From SHZL01 sp963815185 (GTDB lineage Bacteria > Pseudomonadota > Gammaproteobacteria > Xanthomonadales > SZUA-36), in assembly GCA_963815185.1 (NCBI GenBank), contig CAWFGC010000003.1:248001-312000 (forward strand): a stretch of DNA of 64,000 nt. Reading direction: 5' to 3'. Of the stretch, positions 35,731 to 44,704 are shown one piece after another. A program made the translations under genes and the position numbers. The notes below the pieces were generated by a model. It was not told the DNA's origin. It saw only the letters and a list, made by a program, of their open reading frames with translations, and did not search any database. The stretch's first letter is position 1; every line of letters starts with the position of its first letter.

Positions 35731-36928
35731 CCAGACTTCCATGGCGCTGACGGCGATCATCCGCTACCCGCTGCGCAGCAGCATGCTGCTGGTGGCCATC
35801 GCCATCGGGGTGTCCGCCGTTCTGCTGCTGACTTCCCTGGGTGAAGGCGCGCGTCTGTACGTGACCAATCAGTTCAACTCACTGGGAACCCACCTGCTGG
35901 TCGTCTCGCCGGGCAAGAACGAAATCGGCGGCATTGGCGGCATCGCCGGCGCCATGAGCGGTACCGCGCGGCCGTTGACCCTGAACGACGCAATGGCGCT
36001 GGAGCACAGTCCCTATATCGCGACCGTGACCGCCTTCCTGCCGGGCTCCGGCAAGATCAACTTCGAAGGCGTCGAGCGCGATGTCGATATCCTCGGAACG
36101 ACCTGGAACATGCAACACCTGTTCGACTATGAAATGGAGTCGGGGCGATTTCTGCCGAAACTGGACCTGGACAATACCTCACCCATCGGCGTGATCGGCC
36201 ACACCATCGCCAGGGAGTTGTTCCGGGGCATCGACCCGGTCGGGCAATGGGTACGTGTCGGCGATCGCCGCATTCGCATCATCGGGGTGATGGCCGAGGC
36301 CGGCATGGCCGGCGGTATCGACGTCGATGAAGCGCTGTTCCTGCCGGTGGGATTTGCGATGCAGATGTTCAACCGCGAGTCGGTGCACCGGATAATGGTC
36401 GAAGCCGTCGGCGCCGATGAGATGGCCCGCGCCGAAAGCGACATCACGGAAATCATCAAGGCCCGGCATTTCGGCAAGGATGACGTCACCGTAATGAACC
36501 AGGGCGCAATCCTGAAAACCTTCGACACGATTTTCCTGGTGCTGACCTCGACCCTGGCAGGCATTGCCGCCATCAGCCTGGCCGTGGCCGGCACCCTGAT
36601 CATGAACGTGATGCTGGTCGCGGTCAGTCAGCGCACCGAGGAAATTGGCCTGTTCAAGGCACTCGGTGCACGGCGCAGGCAAATCGTCGGCCTGTTTCTG
36701 ACCGAGGCAGCCATACTGAGCCTGATGGGCGCTGTGCTCGGCTTTTTCGTCGGCCAGGCCTCCATCAGCTTGCTGCGCCAAATTTATCCGGTGGTCGAAT
36801 TCCGCGCGCCGGACTGGGCCGTAATCGCTGCCCTCGTGATGGCCGTGGGTAGCGGCTTGTTGTTTGGCATCATACCGGCCCGCCGCGCGGCGCGACTCGA
36901 CCCAGTCGAAGCGCTGGCGGGGCACTGA
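35717..36928 (+). CDS. ABC transporter permease (MacB/FtsX family), first
   Basis: A 403-residue permease with one membrane helix near the N-terminus (SSMLLVAIAIGVSAVLLLTSLGEGA), a long periplasmic MacB-PCD domain, and three C-terminal helices including VSQRTEEIGLFKALGARRRQI, the coupling region for the ATPase. It ends in RRAARLDPVEAL, as is usual for the family. ATG 35717 lies inside the ATPase gene. The second, similar permease downstream implies a heterodimeric transporter, unlike homodimeric MacB. Confidence 0.93.
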   Translation: MRLADQTSMALTAIIRYPLRSSMLLVAIAIGVSAVLLLTSLGEGARLYVTNQFNSLGTHLLVVSPGKNEIGGIGGIAGAMSGTARPLTLNDAMALEHSPYIATVTAFLPGSGKINFEGVERDVDILGTTWNMQHLFDYEMESGRFLPKLDLDNTSPIGVIGHTIARELFRGIDPVGQWVRVGDRRIRIIGVMAEAGMAGGIDVDEALFLPVGFAMQMFNRESVHRIMVEAVGADEMARAESDITEIIKARHFGKDDVTVMNQGAILKTFDTIFLVLTSTLAGIAAISLAVAGTLIMNVMLVAVSQRTEEIGLFKALGARRRQIVGLFLTEAAILSLMGAVLGFFVGQASISLLRQIYPVVEFRAPDWAVIAALVMAVGSGLLFGIIPARRAARLDPVEALAGH

Positions 36929-36954
36929 GCCGGCCTTCTCCAGGGTCACCCGCA

Positions 36955-38157
36955 ATGCAGATCAGGGACATCATTGCCTTCACTCAGCGCGCGGTGCTGT
37001 TTCACCGTTTGCGTTCGGGGCTGACCGCACTGGGCATCGCCATCGGCGTGGCAGCCGTAGTGATGCTGACTTCCATGGGCGAAGGCCTGAACCAGTTCAT
37101 GGTGGAGGAGTTCGCCCAGTTCGGAACCAACAACCTGCGTATTGCCCCCGGCAAACCCGAAACCATCGGTCTCGGGCCGGGCATATTGAATACCACCCGT
37201 CCGCTGACGATCGAAGACGCCGAAGCGGTCGGCCGCTTACCCTATGTGATCGCAGTCAATCCCGCCCGTTTGGGCGCCGCAGAAGTCGAGGCGAATGGCC
37301 GCATCCGCACCTGCACGGTATTCGGCACCGGGACGGGTGTGCTGGCTTTCATCTCCCTGAACCTGCAGGAAGGGCAATTCCTGCCGCCCGATGACCCCAC
37401 GGCGCCGCGCGCGCTGGCCGTGATCGGCGCCACCCTTGCGAAGGATTTCTACGGAGACAAGAACGCGGTCGGTGACCGCATACGCGTCGGCGGCAGCCGT
37501 TTTCTCATCGTCGGTGTGCTGGCGCCCAAGGGCGATGTGACCGGTATTAACGTGGATGAGTCGGTTCTGTTACCGGTATCGCGGGTGATGGAACTGTTCA
37601 ACACGCCCGGCCTGATGGAGATCGGCGTGCGTTACGAGGAGGGCGCGCCGGTCGACGAACTGGTCTCCAGTGTCCGCCGTTTGTTGCTGGCGCGCCATGG
37701 CTATGAAGATTTCAATGTCGCCACCCAGCAGCAGATGATGGATGTGCTTGGCTCGGTGCTGGATGTACTGACCATGGCAGTGGCTGCCCTCGGCAGCATT
37801 TCATTGTTCGTTGGCGGCGTCGGCATTTTTACCATCATGACCATCGCGGTACGCGAGCGCACGCAGGAAATTGGCCTGCTGCGTTCGATCGGTTCCACGC
37901 GCCAGCAGATTCAACGGCTGTTTCTGGCCGAATCGGTGGTGCTGGCGGCCATGGGGGGCCTTATGGGATTGCTGGTCGGCGGCGCTGTCGTCGTGCTGCT
38001 CGGCGTCACCATTCCCACGCTGCCGGTGCGTCTGTCCGCGCCTTACATCATCGCGGCGGAATTGGTGTCGGTGGCCATTGGCCTGATCGCCGGCGTTGCC
38101 CCCGCCAACCACGCAGCGAAACTCGATCCGCTGGAAGCCTTGCGCACGGAATTATAA
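36955..38157 (+). CDS. ABC transporter permease (MacB/FtsX family), second
   Basis: A 400-residue paralogue of the preceding permease with the same layout: an N-terminal helix (SGLTALGIAIGVAAVVMLTSMGEGL), a periplasmic domain, three C-terminal helices, the coupling segment VRERTQEIGLLRSIGSTRQQI and the ending HAAKLDPLEALRTEL. It starts 26 bp after the first permease. With the adaptor and ATPase it makes a complete tripartite-type exporter lacking only an outer-membrane TolC partner. The substrate is unknown. Confidence 0.93.
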   Translation: MQIRDIIAFTQRAVLFHRLRSGLTALGIAIGVAAVVMLTSMGEGLNQFMVEEFAQFGTNNLRIAPGKPETIGLGPGILNTTRPLTIEDAEAVGRLPYVIAVNPARLGAAEVEANGRIRTCTVFGTGTGVLAFISLNLQEGQFLPPDDPTAPRALAVIGATLAKDFYGDKNAVGDRIRVGGSRFLIVGVLAPKGDVTGINVDESVLLPVSRVMELFNTPGLMEIGVRYEEGAPVDELVSSVRRLLLARHGYEDFNVATQQQMMDVLGSVLDVLTMAVAALGSISLFVGGVGIFTIMTIAVRERTQEIGLLRSIGSTRQQIQRLFLAESVVLAAMGGLMGLLVGGAVVVLLGVTIPTLPVRLSAPYIIAAELVSVAIGLIAGVAPANHAAKLDPLEALRTEL

Positions 38158-38234
38158 GTAGACCCCTTGCTCCGAACCGGCTTTTCCACACTGGTGTCGT
38201 AGCAATCTGTAGATAGCGATGCTGGAATTTACCG

Positions 38235-38709
38235 TTAAGACGAGCCCTCAACCGGCTGGCAGCGCACCTCGGTTTTGACCGAGCTGGCGATGAAACACTG
38301 CTCGTGCGCATCATCGTGCATGGCGGCATGCTGGCTTGGCGATGGCCGTTGCGCTCCGGCGAATTTCACCTCGGGATGCAGGGTGACCCGGGTCATGGCC
38401 AGCCTGCCTTCGGGATTTTTGCCCATCACGCCCGTCGCCTGGTCCCGATAGCTCTCGACCACGAAATCCCTGTCCAGCCGCGATGGAAAGAAACCACAGC
38501 ATGTGGCAACTGGAGAGCGAGGCGACAAACGCTTCTTCGGGATCGACCGCAGCCGCGACCGAGTGGGGTAACGGAACGACGTGGGGAGAGGACGAGGCCG
38601 GAACCTCGATGCCGCCATCGAAAGCCCAGCGATGCGCCCGGCTGTACTGCTGATCCGTGAACACCGCGCCATTGCGCTGCCAGCTGATGACCGCTTTGTA
38701 TTCGCTCAT
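38235..38709 (-). CDS. OsmC family protein, interrupted by one frameshift
   Basis: Two overlapping frames together encode one OsmC-family protein of about 157 residues. The N-terminal part runs from ATG 38709 (MSEYKAVISWQRNGA) to EEAFVASLSSCHMLWFLSIAAGQG, which has the reactive Cys. The C-terminal part continues with FVVESYRDQATGVMGKN and ends EVRCQPVEGSS. The switch point is at 38464-38466 (AAA on the plus strand); deleting one base joins them cleanly. OsmC proteins are thiol peroxidases acting on organic hydroperoxides. If the indel is real the gene is broken; a sequencing error is more likely. Confidence 0.75.
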
Positions 38710-38725
38710 CTCAGACCCCGGATGT

Positions 38726-39043
38726 TCAAAGCGGTGGTTCCTCTGAAAGATGGCGTTCCGGTTCCATTGATTGATGTAATACGTCGATGACCGCTATTTC
38801 AGAGGCAGAAACCACGGCGTAATAAATCGTATGAGAGCCTTCGAAATAGCTATAACAAACCCAATTAACAAAAAGATCTGTTCGTTTCATCCCCAGTTGC
38901 GGGTTTTCAGCGAGTAAGCCCATGGTGTCACGTAGCTTTGACAGATAGATCGAGGTTTGAGGCCGCCCGAAACGCCTGATCGAAAATGCCTTGATTTCTT
39001 TCAGGCTTTGTTGGGCTTTGGTGGTCAGTGAATATTTTGCCAC
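38726..39043 (-). CDS. parE: ParE-type toxin (RelE/ParE superfamily)
   Basis: A 105-residue protein with the ParE fold pattern: KYSLTTKAQQSLKEIKAFS, then a helix with YLSKLRDTMGLLAENPQLGMKR and the strand block HTIYYAVVSASEIAVIDVLHQSM. The length and the IxVLH ending are typical of ParE toxins, which inhibit DNA gyrase. It begins with GTG one base after the antitoxin stop codon, so translation is coupled. The upstream gene is ParD, making a complete type II module. It is probably a small genome-stability or mobile-island element. Confidence 0.88.
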   Translation of the reverse strand: MAKYSLTTKAQQSLKEIKAFSIRRFGRPQTSIYLSKLRDTMGLLAENPQLGMKRTDLFVNWVCYSYFEGSHTIYYAVVSASEIAVIDVLHQSMEPERHLSEEPPL

Positions 39044-39044
39044 G

Positions 39045-39281
39045 CTAATCGATCAGCGTTTGCATGAACGCATCGCCGTCCACAGATTCTCCACGGTCAA
39101 GCTGAGCCTTGCCAATAGCGAGCGTTGTGCGCAGAACTTCAAGTTTCTTTTCATCTGCTTCCAGCAAACGCAGACCGGCCCTGACAGCTTCGCTGAGCGT
39201 TTCAAAGCGGCCCTCTTTGATTTTGCTGTCAATGAACTGCGAAAAATGATCGCCGATCGTAACGCTGGTATTTCTGGGCAT
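39045..39281 (-). CDS. parD: ParD-type antitoxin
   Basis: A 78-residue protein with a ribbon-helix-helix N-terminus (NTSVTIGDHFSQFIDSKI), the second helix FETLSEAVRAGLRLLE typical of ParD/CopG proteins, and an acidic C-terminal tail that would wrap the toxin. It is the first gene of the two-gene operon and should bind the inverted repeat 21 bp upstream to repress its own transcription. Confidence 0.9.
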   Translation of the reverse strand: MPRNTSVTIGDHFSQFIDSKIKEGRFETLSEAVRAGLRLLEADEKKLEVLRTTLAIGKAQLDRGESVDGDAFMQTLID

Positions 39282-39301
39282 GTCAAAGTCACTCTGAGAG
39301 T

Positions 39302-39322
39302 GTGTATTAGATATTAATACAC
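39302..39322 (-). promoter_or_regulatory. parDE operator, inverted repeat
   Basis: GTGTATTA-GATAT-TAATACAC is a perfect 8-bp inverted repeat with a 5-bp spacer, 20 bp upstream of the parD start. AT-rich palindromes at this place are the usual binding sites of the ribbon-helix-helix antitoxin and overlap the promoter -10 region. Confidence 0.7.
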
Positions 39323-39526
39323 CATTTTCTGGTGGCTCTCAAGTTGGTTTTGCCCAGGACAGAGGAAACCTGGCGAGGTTTCTCATCGCTCATCTTGACT
39401 CTCAAAGGTCCTGGATTTTGGAGAAAGGTCCACTAATCGTCATATACTCCTGTCCATACACTCTTGAACAGGAATCATCCATGTTATTTGATCACAAACA
39501 GCTGACATTTCTCCGGCACGGGCAGA

Positions 39527-41252
39527 ATGAACTGCCGCAATCTCGTCCTGGCCTGCCTGCTCGGCATCACCGTGCTGGCCGCCTGTGACCGCAAGGAAAC
39601 CCCGGAGTAATCGAGCACTCCGGCACCAACTGTGGATTCAACTCCTGCATCAACCGCGGCGGTTCCGGTTGCACGCGGGTGCCGATGCGATGACCGAAGC
39701 GGCCTACCGCCACCACATTGAAATTCTGGCTTCCGACGAATTCGGTGGCCGTGCGCCGGGCTCACCGGGCGAGGAACTGACCGTGAATTACCTGGTCGAG
39801 ACGTTCAAAAGCCTGGGTCTGGAACCGGCCAATGGCGACAGCTACACCCAGGACGTGCCGCTGGCGTGGGTGGAAGTGAAAAACAGCCCGGACCTGACCA
39901 TCAAGGATGCGCAAGGTGAAGCACTGGCGCTCAAGTACCGTGACGACCAGGTGGTCTGGACGCGGCATCAGGCGCCCGCAGCCGCCATTAACGATTCTGA
40001 AATGGTTTTCGTCGGTTACGGCATCAATGCGCCCGAGTATGACTGGAACGACTATGCCGGTATCGACGTCACCGGCAAGACGGTGGTGATGCTGGTCAAT
40101 GACCCCGGCTATGCCACCCAGGACCCGGCCTTATTCAATGGCAATGCGATGACCTATTACGGCCGCTGGGACTACAAGTTCGACGAAGCGGCCCGCCAGG
40201 GGGCTGCCGCTGCGATCATCATCCACGACAGGCTGCCGGCCGCCTATCCCTGGTCGACAGTGGTCAACAGCTCGACCGGCCGTAAATTCAACATGGTGCT
40301 GCCCGATAAGGGTGCATCGCTGGTCCAGGTCCAGGGATGGATCACCCGTGACGCCGCCCAGGCGGTGTTCGCCAAAGCCGGGCTAAGCCTGGACGAAATG
40401 TATGACAAAGCCCGCCAAAAGGGCTTTCGCGCCGTACCCATGGGCTTGACGGCTTCGGCCGAACTGGCCAATGACACGGCAACGCTCAACTCGCGCAACG
40501 TCGCCGCCATTGTGCGCGGCAGCGAAGCGCCCGATGAAGTGTTTATTTACATGGCGCATTGGGACCATCTGGGGACCGACCCCAAACTCGAAGGTGATCA
40601 GATCTACAACGGCGCGCTGGACAATGCCAGCGGCACCGCCGCCTTGCTGGAGCTGGCCAAGGCCTTCGCCAGCTTGCCGCAGGCGCCGCGCCGCAGCATC
40701 CTGTTCCTTTCTCTGACCGCCGAGGAACAAGGCCTGCTGGGTTCCATGTATTACGCGGCCCATCCCCTGTATCCGCTGGCCGAAACCGTAGGCGGGCTCA
40801 ACATGGACGGCATGAATAATGCCGGCCCCACACGCGATATAACCGTCATTGGCCTCGGTATGAGCGATCTGGATGACTACCTGGCAGCCGCAGTCGCGGC
40901 GCAGGAACGGGTGGTGGCGGCCGACAAGGAAGCAGAAAAGGGCTACTACTATCGCTCCGATCACTTCGAACTGGCCAAGCAGGGTGTACCCATGCTGGAT
41001 CCGAAGAAGGGTTACGACAACCGCGAGCGGGGACTGTCCTATGGACTGGAAAAGGCGGATGAGTACACCAACGAACATTACCACCGGGTGTCGGATGAAT
41101 ACGATCTGAGCTGGGATGTCAGCGGCGCCCTGGAAGACATGAAACTCTATTTCAAGACCGGTCTGGACGTCGCCAACAGCGACCAGTGGCCGAACTGGAA
41201 GGAAGGCACCGAGTTCAGGGCCAAGCGTGACGCCCAGCGGGAGCAACAATGA
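39527..41252 (+). CDS. M28 family metallopeptidase, lipoprotein signal separated by frameshift and stop
   Basis: The main frame (in-frame ATG 39690) encodes about 520 residues of an M28 aminopeptidase with a PA insert. The zinc-site segments are AHWDHLG, GALDNASGTA, LTAEEQGLLGS, NMDGMNN and SDHFELAKQGVPML, so all ligands are present. Upstream, ATG 39527 opens a lipoprotein signal peptide (MNCRNLVLACLLGITVLAAC) followed, after an in-frame TAA at 39608-39610, by a Ser/Thr/Pro/Ala linker. Removing one G from GGG 39677-39679 joins this to GADAMTEAAY. The intact gene would make a membrane-anchored periplasmic or outer-membrane peptidase. As written the signal is lost. Confidence 0.8.
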
Positions 41253-41304
41253 AAGCGCAATCTGAACGCTGTGTTCGTCTGTTTAGTAATGGCCGCAACC
41301 AGGC

Positions 41305-42495
41305 TTAGCCCACCGCTATCTGCCGAAACTCATCATCCGTCAACAGGCGTTTCGCGTGGCTGCCCAAGTCCTTCACTTTTGCCAACACTGCAGGGACCTG
41401 CTCGTCGGCGAGGTCGATGCCGAGTTCTTCGGCCTTCAGGCGGATGCTGTCAAGGCCGCTCTTCTTGCCCAGCACGATGCGGCGCTCGGCATTGACGATA
41501 TCGGCTGAATAGGGCTCGATCGCTTCCGGGATGTGAAACTGGCTGGCCACGGCGCCGCTTTCCCTGACGTAGAGGTTTTCCCCGACCACCGGTTTCCAGC
41601 CATCGACGGCGTAGCCCCCGGCCTGGCGTACCAGCCGCGAAACTTCGCGCGCCTTGCTCAGGTCGATTTCAACGGGTACGTTGTACAGACAACTCAGCGC
41701 CAGCGCGACTTCGCAGATGTCGGCGTTGCCGGCACGCTCGCCCATGCCATTGATGGTGCCCTGGATCCAGCTCGCGCCGCCCCGCACCGCAGCGATGGCG
41801 GAAGCGGTGGCAAGGCCAAAGTCATTGTGCCCGTGCCAATGGATGGGAATACCGGGACCGACATGCTGTGCGATATCCCGGATCAGGATTTCCACCGCCT
41901 CGGGCGCCAGCGCGCCGATGGTATCGACAACCGAGATTTCTTCCGCCCCGGATTCAATCGCCGTGGAGTAAACGTCCTTGAGGAAGGCCTGATCGGAGCG
42001 CGTTGCATCGACGGCAAAAAAGTTCACCCGCATGCCATGCTCACGCGCATGGCTGATCGCTTTCTTGATGCGTTCCATGACGGATTCGCGGGTGAATCCG
42101 TAGGCGGCCATCTTGACGTCGCTGGTGGAAATTTCGACCAGCACCTGTTTCGTGCCCAGTTCGATATGTGCGTCGAGGTCGGCGATCACGCAGCGCGCAA
42201 AGCCCCAGATTTCCGACGACAGGCCGGCATCCAGCATGCGTCTGACGGCTTCGGTGTCTTCCGCCGAGACACGGGGGAAACCCGATTCGATACGGCCAAT
42301 ACCGAGGTCCGCCAGTGCACGGGCGATCGTGAACTTCTCATCAGCCGTGAATACGACGCCAATGGCCTGTTCACCGTCGCGCAGCGTGGTGTCGTAGAAG
42401 CGGACCGTGCGGCTGCGATCAAATCCGGACTGGACCTGTTCGTCCTGGTTCAGTTCGCTGACCCAGATCTTCTCCGGTGGAATTTGCAGGTTCAT
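41305..42495 (-). CDS. HMGL-like enzyme, isopropylmalate/homocitrate synthase type
   Basis: A 396-residue TIM-barrel enzyme of the DRE-metallolyase (HMGL-like) family. RFYDTTLRDGEQ holds the metal-binding Asp and catalytic Arg, and HWHGHNDFGLA supplies the two His ligands, followed by GTINGMGERAGNADI. A short C-terminal region follows, but no full LeuA regulatory domain. The family condenses an acyl-CoA with a 2-oxo acid or cleaves 3-hydroxyacids. ATG 42495 is chosen because AAGGAGAG precedes it; the longer frame to 42567 lacks support. It is the last gene of a five-gene minus-strand run of hydrolases, so it may act on a 2-oxo acid released there. Confidence 0.87.
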   Translation of the reverse strand: MNLQIPPEKIWVSELNQDEQVQSGFDRSRTVRFYDTTLRDGEQAIGVVFTADEKFTIARALADLGIGRIESGFPRVSAEDTEAVRRMLDAGLSSEIWGFARCVIADLDAHIELGTKQVLVEISTSDVKMAAYGFTRESVMERIKKAISHAREHGMRVNFFAVDATRSDQAFLKDVYSTAIESGAEEISVVDTIGALAPEAVEILIRDIAQHVGPGIPIHWHGHNDFGLATASAIAAVRGGASWIQGTINGMGERAGNADICEVALALSCLYNVPVEIDLSKAREVSRLVRQAGGYAVDGWKPVVGENLYVRESGAVASQFHIPEAIEPYSADIVNAERRIVLGKKSGLDSIRLKAEELGIDLADEQVPAVLAKVKDLGSHAKRLLTDDEFRQIAVG

Positions 42496-42517
42496 TTTGC
42501 TCTCCTTAGGCCCCGGT

Positions 42518-43390
42518 TCAGTCCTTGTTGGCCTGGAACCAGTCATAGATTTCTTCCGCGGTCGCAAACCACACCTCGTCGTGCTGAAGAATGTGATCGT
42601 ACGCGGCCTCGAAATACTTGATGCGATGCGCGGCGCCCATGATGTAGGGGTGCACGCTCATGGACAGTACGCGCGGTTGTGTTGCGCCGTCCTGGTAAAT
42701 GCGGTCGAACTGATCGATGACCCGCTCCAGCCAAACCCGGGATTCATGCTGGTGGACCACCATCATCGGCAGGTCGCTCAACTCCAGATTGTACGGCATC
42801 GCCACGATCGGGCTGCTGGTGGTTTTCATTTCCACCGGCTGTTCGTCCATCGGCCAGTCGCAGACGAATTTGAATCCCACTGCGGCGAGATAATCCAGCG
42901 TGTCCAGGGTTTCATGCAGGCCGGGCCCGAGCCAACCCATTGGCGCGGTGCCGGTATAGTCTTTCAGCACCCGGAACGCTTTGCTGATGGATTCTGCCTG
43001 GTCCTCGACTTTGTGCACCGGGACCTGGGCATAACCATGGCCCATGAAGGGCCAGCCGCGCTCGTGCATGGCCCGCGCTACCGCTTCATCCGGGCCCTCG
43101 CAGACGCGCGCATTGATCGCCGCGCTGGCCTTCAGATTGCGCTCGGCCAGCGCATCCATCAAACGCCAGATGCCCACGCGCATGCCGTACTCATGCCAGG
43201 CCCAGTTGGGGACATTCGGTACCGTGACCACGCCCGCCGGCGCACTGACGTATTCGCGCGCGACCGGCTTTTCGATGTCCCACTCTTCGACATTGACCAC
43301 GGTGTAGACGGCAATGCGCGCGTCACCGGGCAGCTTCCAGCGTTTACGCTGTGGCAGGGCGGAATAGTCGAAACGTTGTTCCGGTCTCAT
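42518..43390 (-). CDS. polysaccharide deacetylase family protein (PuuE/allantoinase-like)
   Basis: A 290-residue NodB-fold protein of the PuuE-like branch, whose members include allantoinase-type amidases acting on small C-N bonds rather than sugars. Segments are VNVEEWDIEKPV, the metal-site GHGYAQVPVH and LGPGLHETLDTLDYLAAVGF, then SVHPYIMG with a later His. It has no signal peptide, so it is cytoplasmic. It starts 6 bp after the M20 gene stop and is followed after 22 bp by the HMGL-like gene. A small cyclic amide or N-formyl compound is a reasonable guess for substrate. Confidence 0.87.
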   Translation of the reverse strand: MRPEQRFDYSALPQRKRWKLPGDARIAVYTVVNVEEWDIEKPVAREYVSAPAGVVTVPNVPNWAWHEYGMRVGIWRLMDALAERNLKASAAINARVCEGPDEAVARAMHERGWPFMGHGYAQVPVHKVEDQAESISKAFRVLKDYTGTAPMGWLGPGLHETLDTLDYLAAVGFKFVCDWPMDEQPVEMKTTSSPIVAMPYNLELSDLPMMVVHQHESRVWLERVIDQFDRIYQDGATQPRVLSMSVHPYIMGAAHRIKYFEAAYDHILQHDEVWFATAEEIYDWFQANKD

Positions 43391-43396
43391 CACGCT

Positions 43397-44668
43397 TCAG
43401 GCGGCGACGCCGCACAGGTTGAGCAGGACCTCGACGTACACCTTGGTGATATCGACCATGTCGCCGATATGCACATGCTCGCCCTGGTGGGTTGAAAACC
43501 CGCCGCCGCCGGAGCGGATGCGGCCCGCGGAACCGAAATTGACCGTTGGAATGCCATAGCGGTTCATGTGCGCCGCGTCGCTGTACCAGGTTTCCACGCC
43601 CATTTTCGGCGGCTTGCCCAACTGGTTCTTGTTGGCCGCAATGATGGTCTTCACCAGTTCGTGATCGTCCGGAATCGAAGTACCCGGAGCGGAAACGAAG
43701 ATTTCGACCTTGGTGCCTTCGAGCTGCGGATTCTCCTTGACCACTGCACTCACCATCGCGCGCACTTCCCTGTAGGCATTGGCCGGCAGCTCATCGGGCA
43801 GAGTGCGTACATCCAAATAAATGGAAACGCCATCCGGTGTACGCGCGCCGCGCCAGGGCCAACCGCCTTCGATCGCGGCGACATTCACGCGCGGGCGGAA
43901 GTCGCCCATGGTATGTTTCTTGATGTACTTGGGGATCCACTGGTGGATCGCGTCCAGGATCACCCGGCTCTTGTTGATGGCGTTCTTGTCCACGTCCGAC
44001 CAGGCGGTGTGAATGAGGTGGCCGGGTATCGTGATCTTGACCCAGGTGGTGCCGCAATGGCGCGGGATCAGCATCATGTTCGTCGGTTCGCCCAGGATGC
44101 AGAAGTCGGCAACTGCGCCGTGTGTAATCGCGAATTTGGTGCCCACGCCGTAGCCCTGGTATTGGCGTCCTTCAAAATCGTTGACCGGAGCTTTTTCAAT
44201 TTCCCCCGCCACTCCGGCAATGACCACATCGCCACCCAGGCGGATACCGGCCTTGCGGATCGATTCCACCGCGGTGACATAGGTCGCCATGGCGCTTTTC
44301 ATGTTGAACGTGCCCATGCCGTAGATCCATTCATCGTCGATCAAAGTGCCCCGGCACTCGTAACCGATACCCCGATGGGCCTGTTCGGGGCCGAAAGACG
44401 TATCCAGGTGACCGTTGAACATGACCGACTTGCCGCCGCCCTCGCCCTGCAGGCGGCCGATCGCGTTGTAGCGTTCATCGCCGATCGGTTGCAGCGTGGC
44501 GTCGAAGCCCGCGCCCCCCAGAACTTCGTGAACGGCCCGCGCCATATCACCCTCGAAGCCGGTAGGGCTGGGAATATTGGTCAGATCGACGGTGAGCTGT
44601 ATCAGCCGGTCCCGGTCAATCTGTTCCACCGCTTTGGCAATGACATTGGCTTTTGCTTTCTTACTCAT
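43397..44668 (-). CDS. M20 family amidohydrolase (ArgE/DapE-like) with altered metal site
   Basis: A 423-residue M20 peptidase/deacylase. FNGHLDTSFG gives the first metal His and Asp. The bridging Asp motif, usually DMKG, reads GTFNMKSAM, with Asn. The usual DEE reads GEIE, keeping the base Glu but not the second Glu. CILGEPTN and GEHVHIGDM follow, and the dimerisation domain is present. ATG 44668 is preferred over the frame start at 44704. The changed bridging residue may mean one-metal catalysis or a subgroup with other activity. It lies between the FAH-family and deacetylase genes, 36 bp after the former. Confidence 0.86.
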   Translation of the reverse strand: MSKKAKANVIAKAVEQIDRDRLIQLTVDLTNIPSPTGFEGDMARAVHEVLGGAGFDATLQPIGDERYNAIGRLQGEGGGKSVMFNGHLDTSFGPEQAHRGIGYECRGTLIDDEWIYGMGTFNMKSAMATYVTAVESIRKAGIRLGGDVVIAGVAGEIEKAPVNDFEGRQYQGYGVGTKFAITHGAVADFCILGEPTNMMLIPRHCGTTWVKITIPGHLIHTAWSDVDKNAINKSRVILDAIHQWIPKYIKKHTMGDFRPRVNVAAIEGGWPWRGARTPDGVSIYLDVRTLPDELPANAYREVRAMVSAVVKENPQLEGTKVEIFVSAPGTSIPDDHELVKTIIAANKNQLGKPPKMGVETWYSDAAHMNRYGIPTVNFGSAGRIRSGGGGFSTHQGEHVHIGDMVDITKVYVEVLLNLCGVAA

Positions 44669-44704
44669 TGAATTCACCTGTGTTGTGCGGTACCTGACCC
44701 GCAA

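Noticed and set aside
41533..42621. A 362-codon plus-strand open frame opposite the HMGL-like gene
   Set aside because: The minus strand holds the intact catalytic motifs and a good ribosome site; the plus frame shows no family signature.
43568..44671. A 367-codon plus-strand open frame opposite the M20 hydrolase gene
   Set aside because: It mirrors a gene with clear M20 motifs, has no recognisable domain and is rich in the residues expected of an antisense shadow in GC-rich codons.
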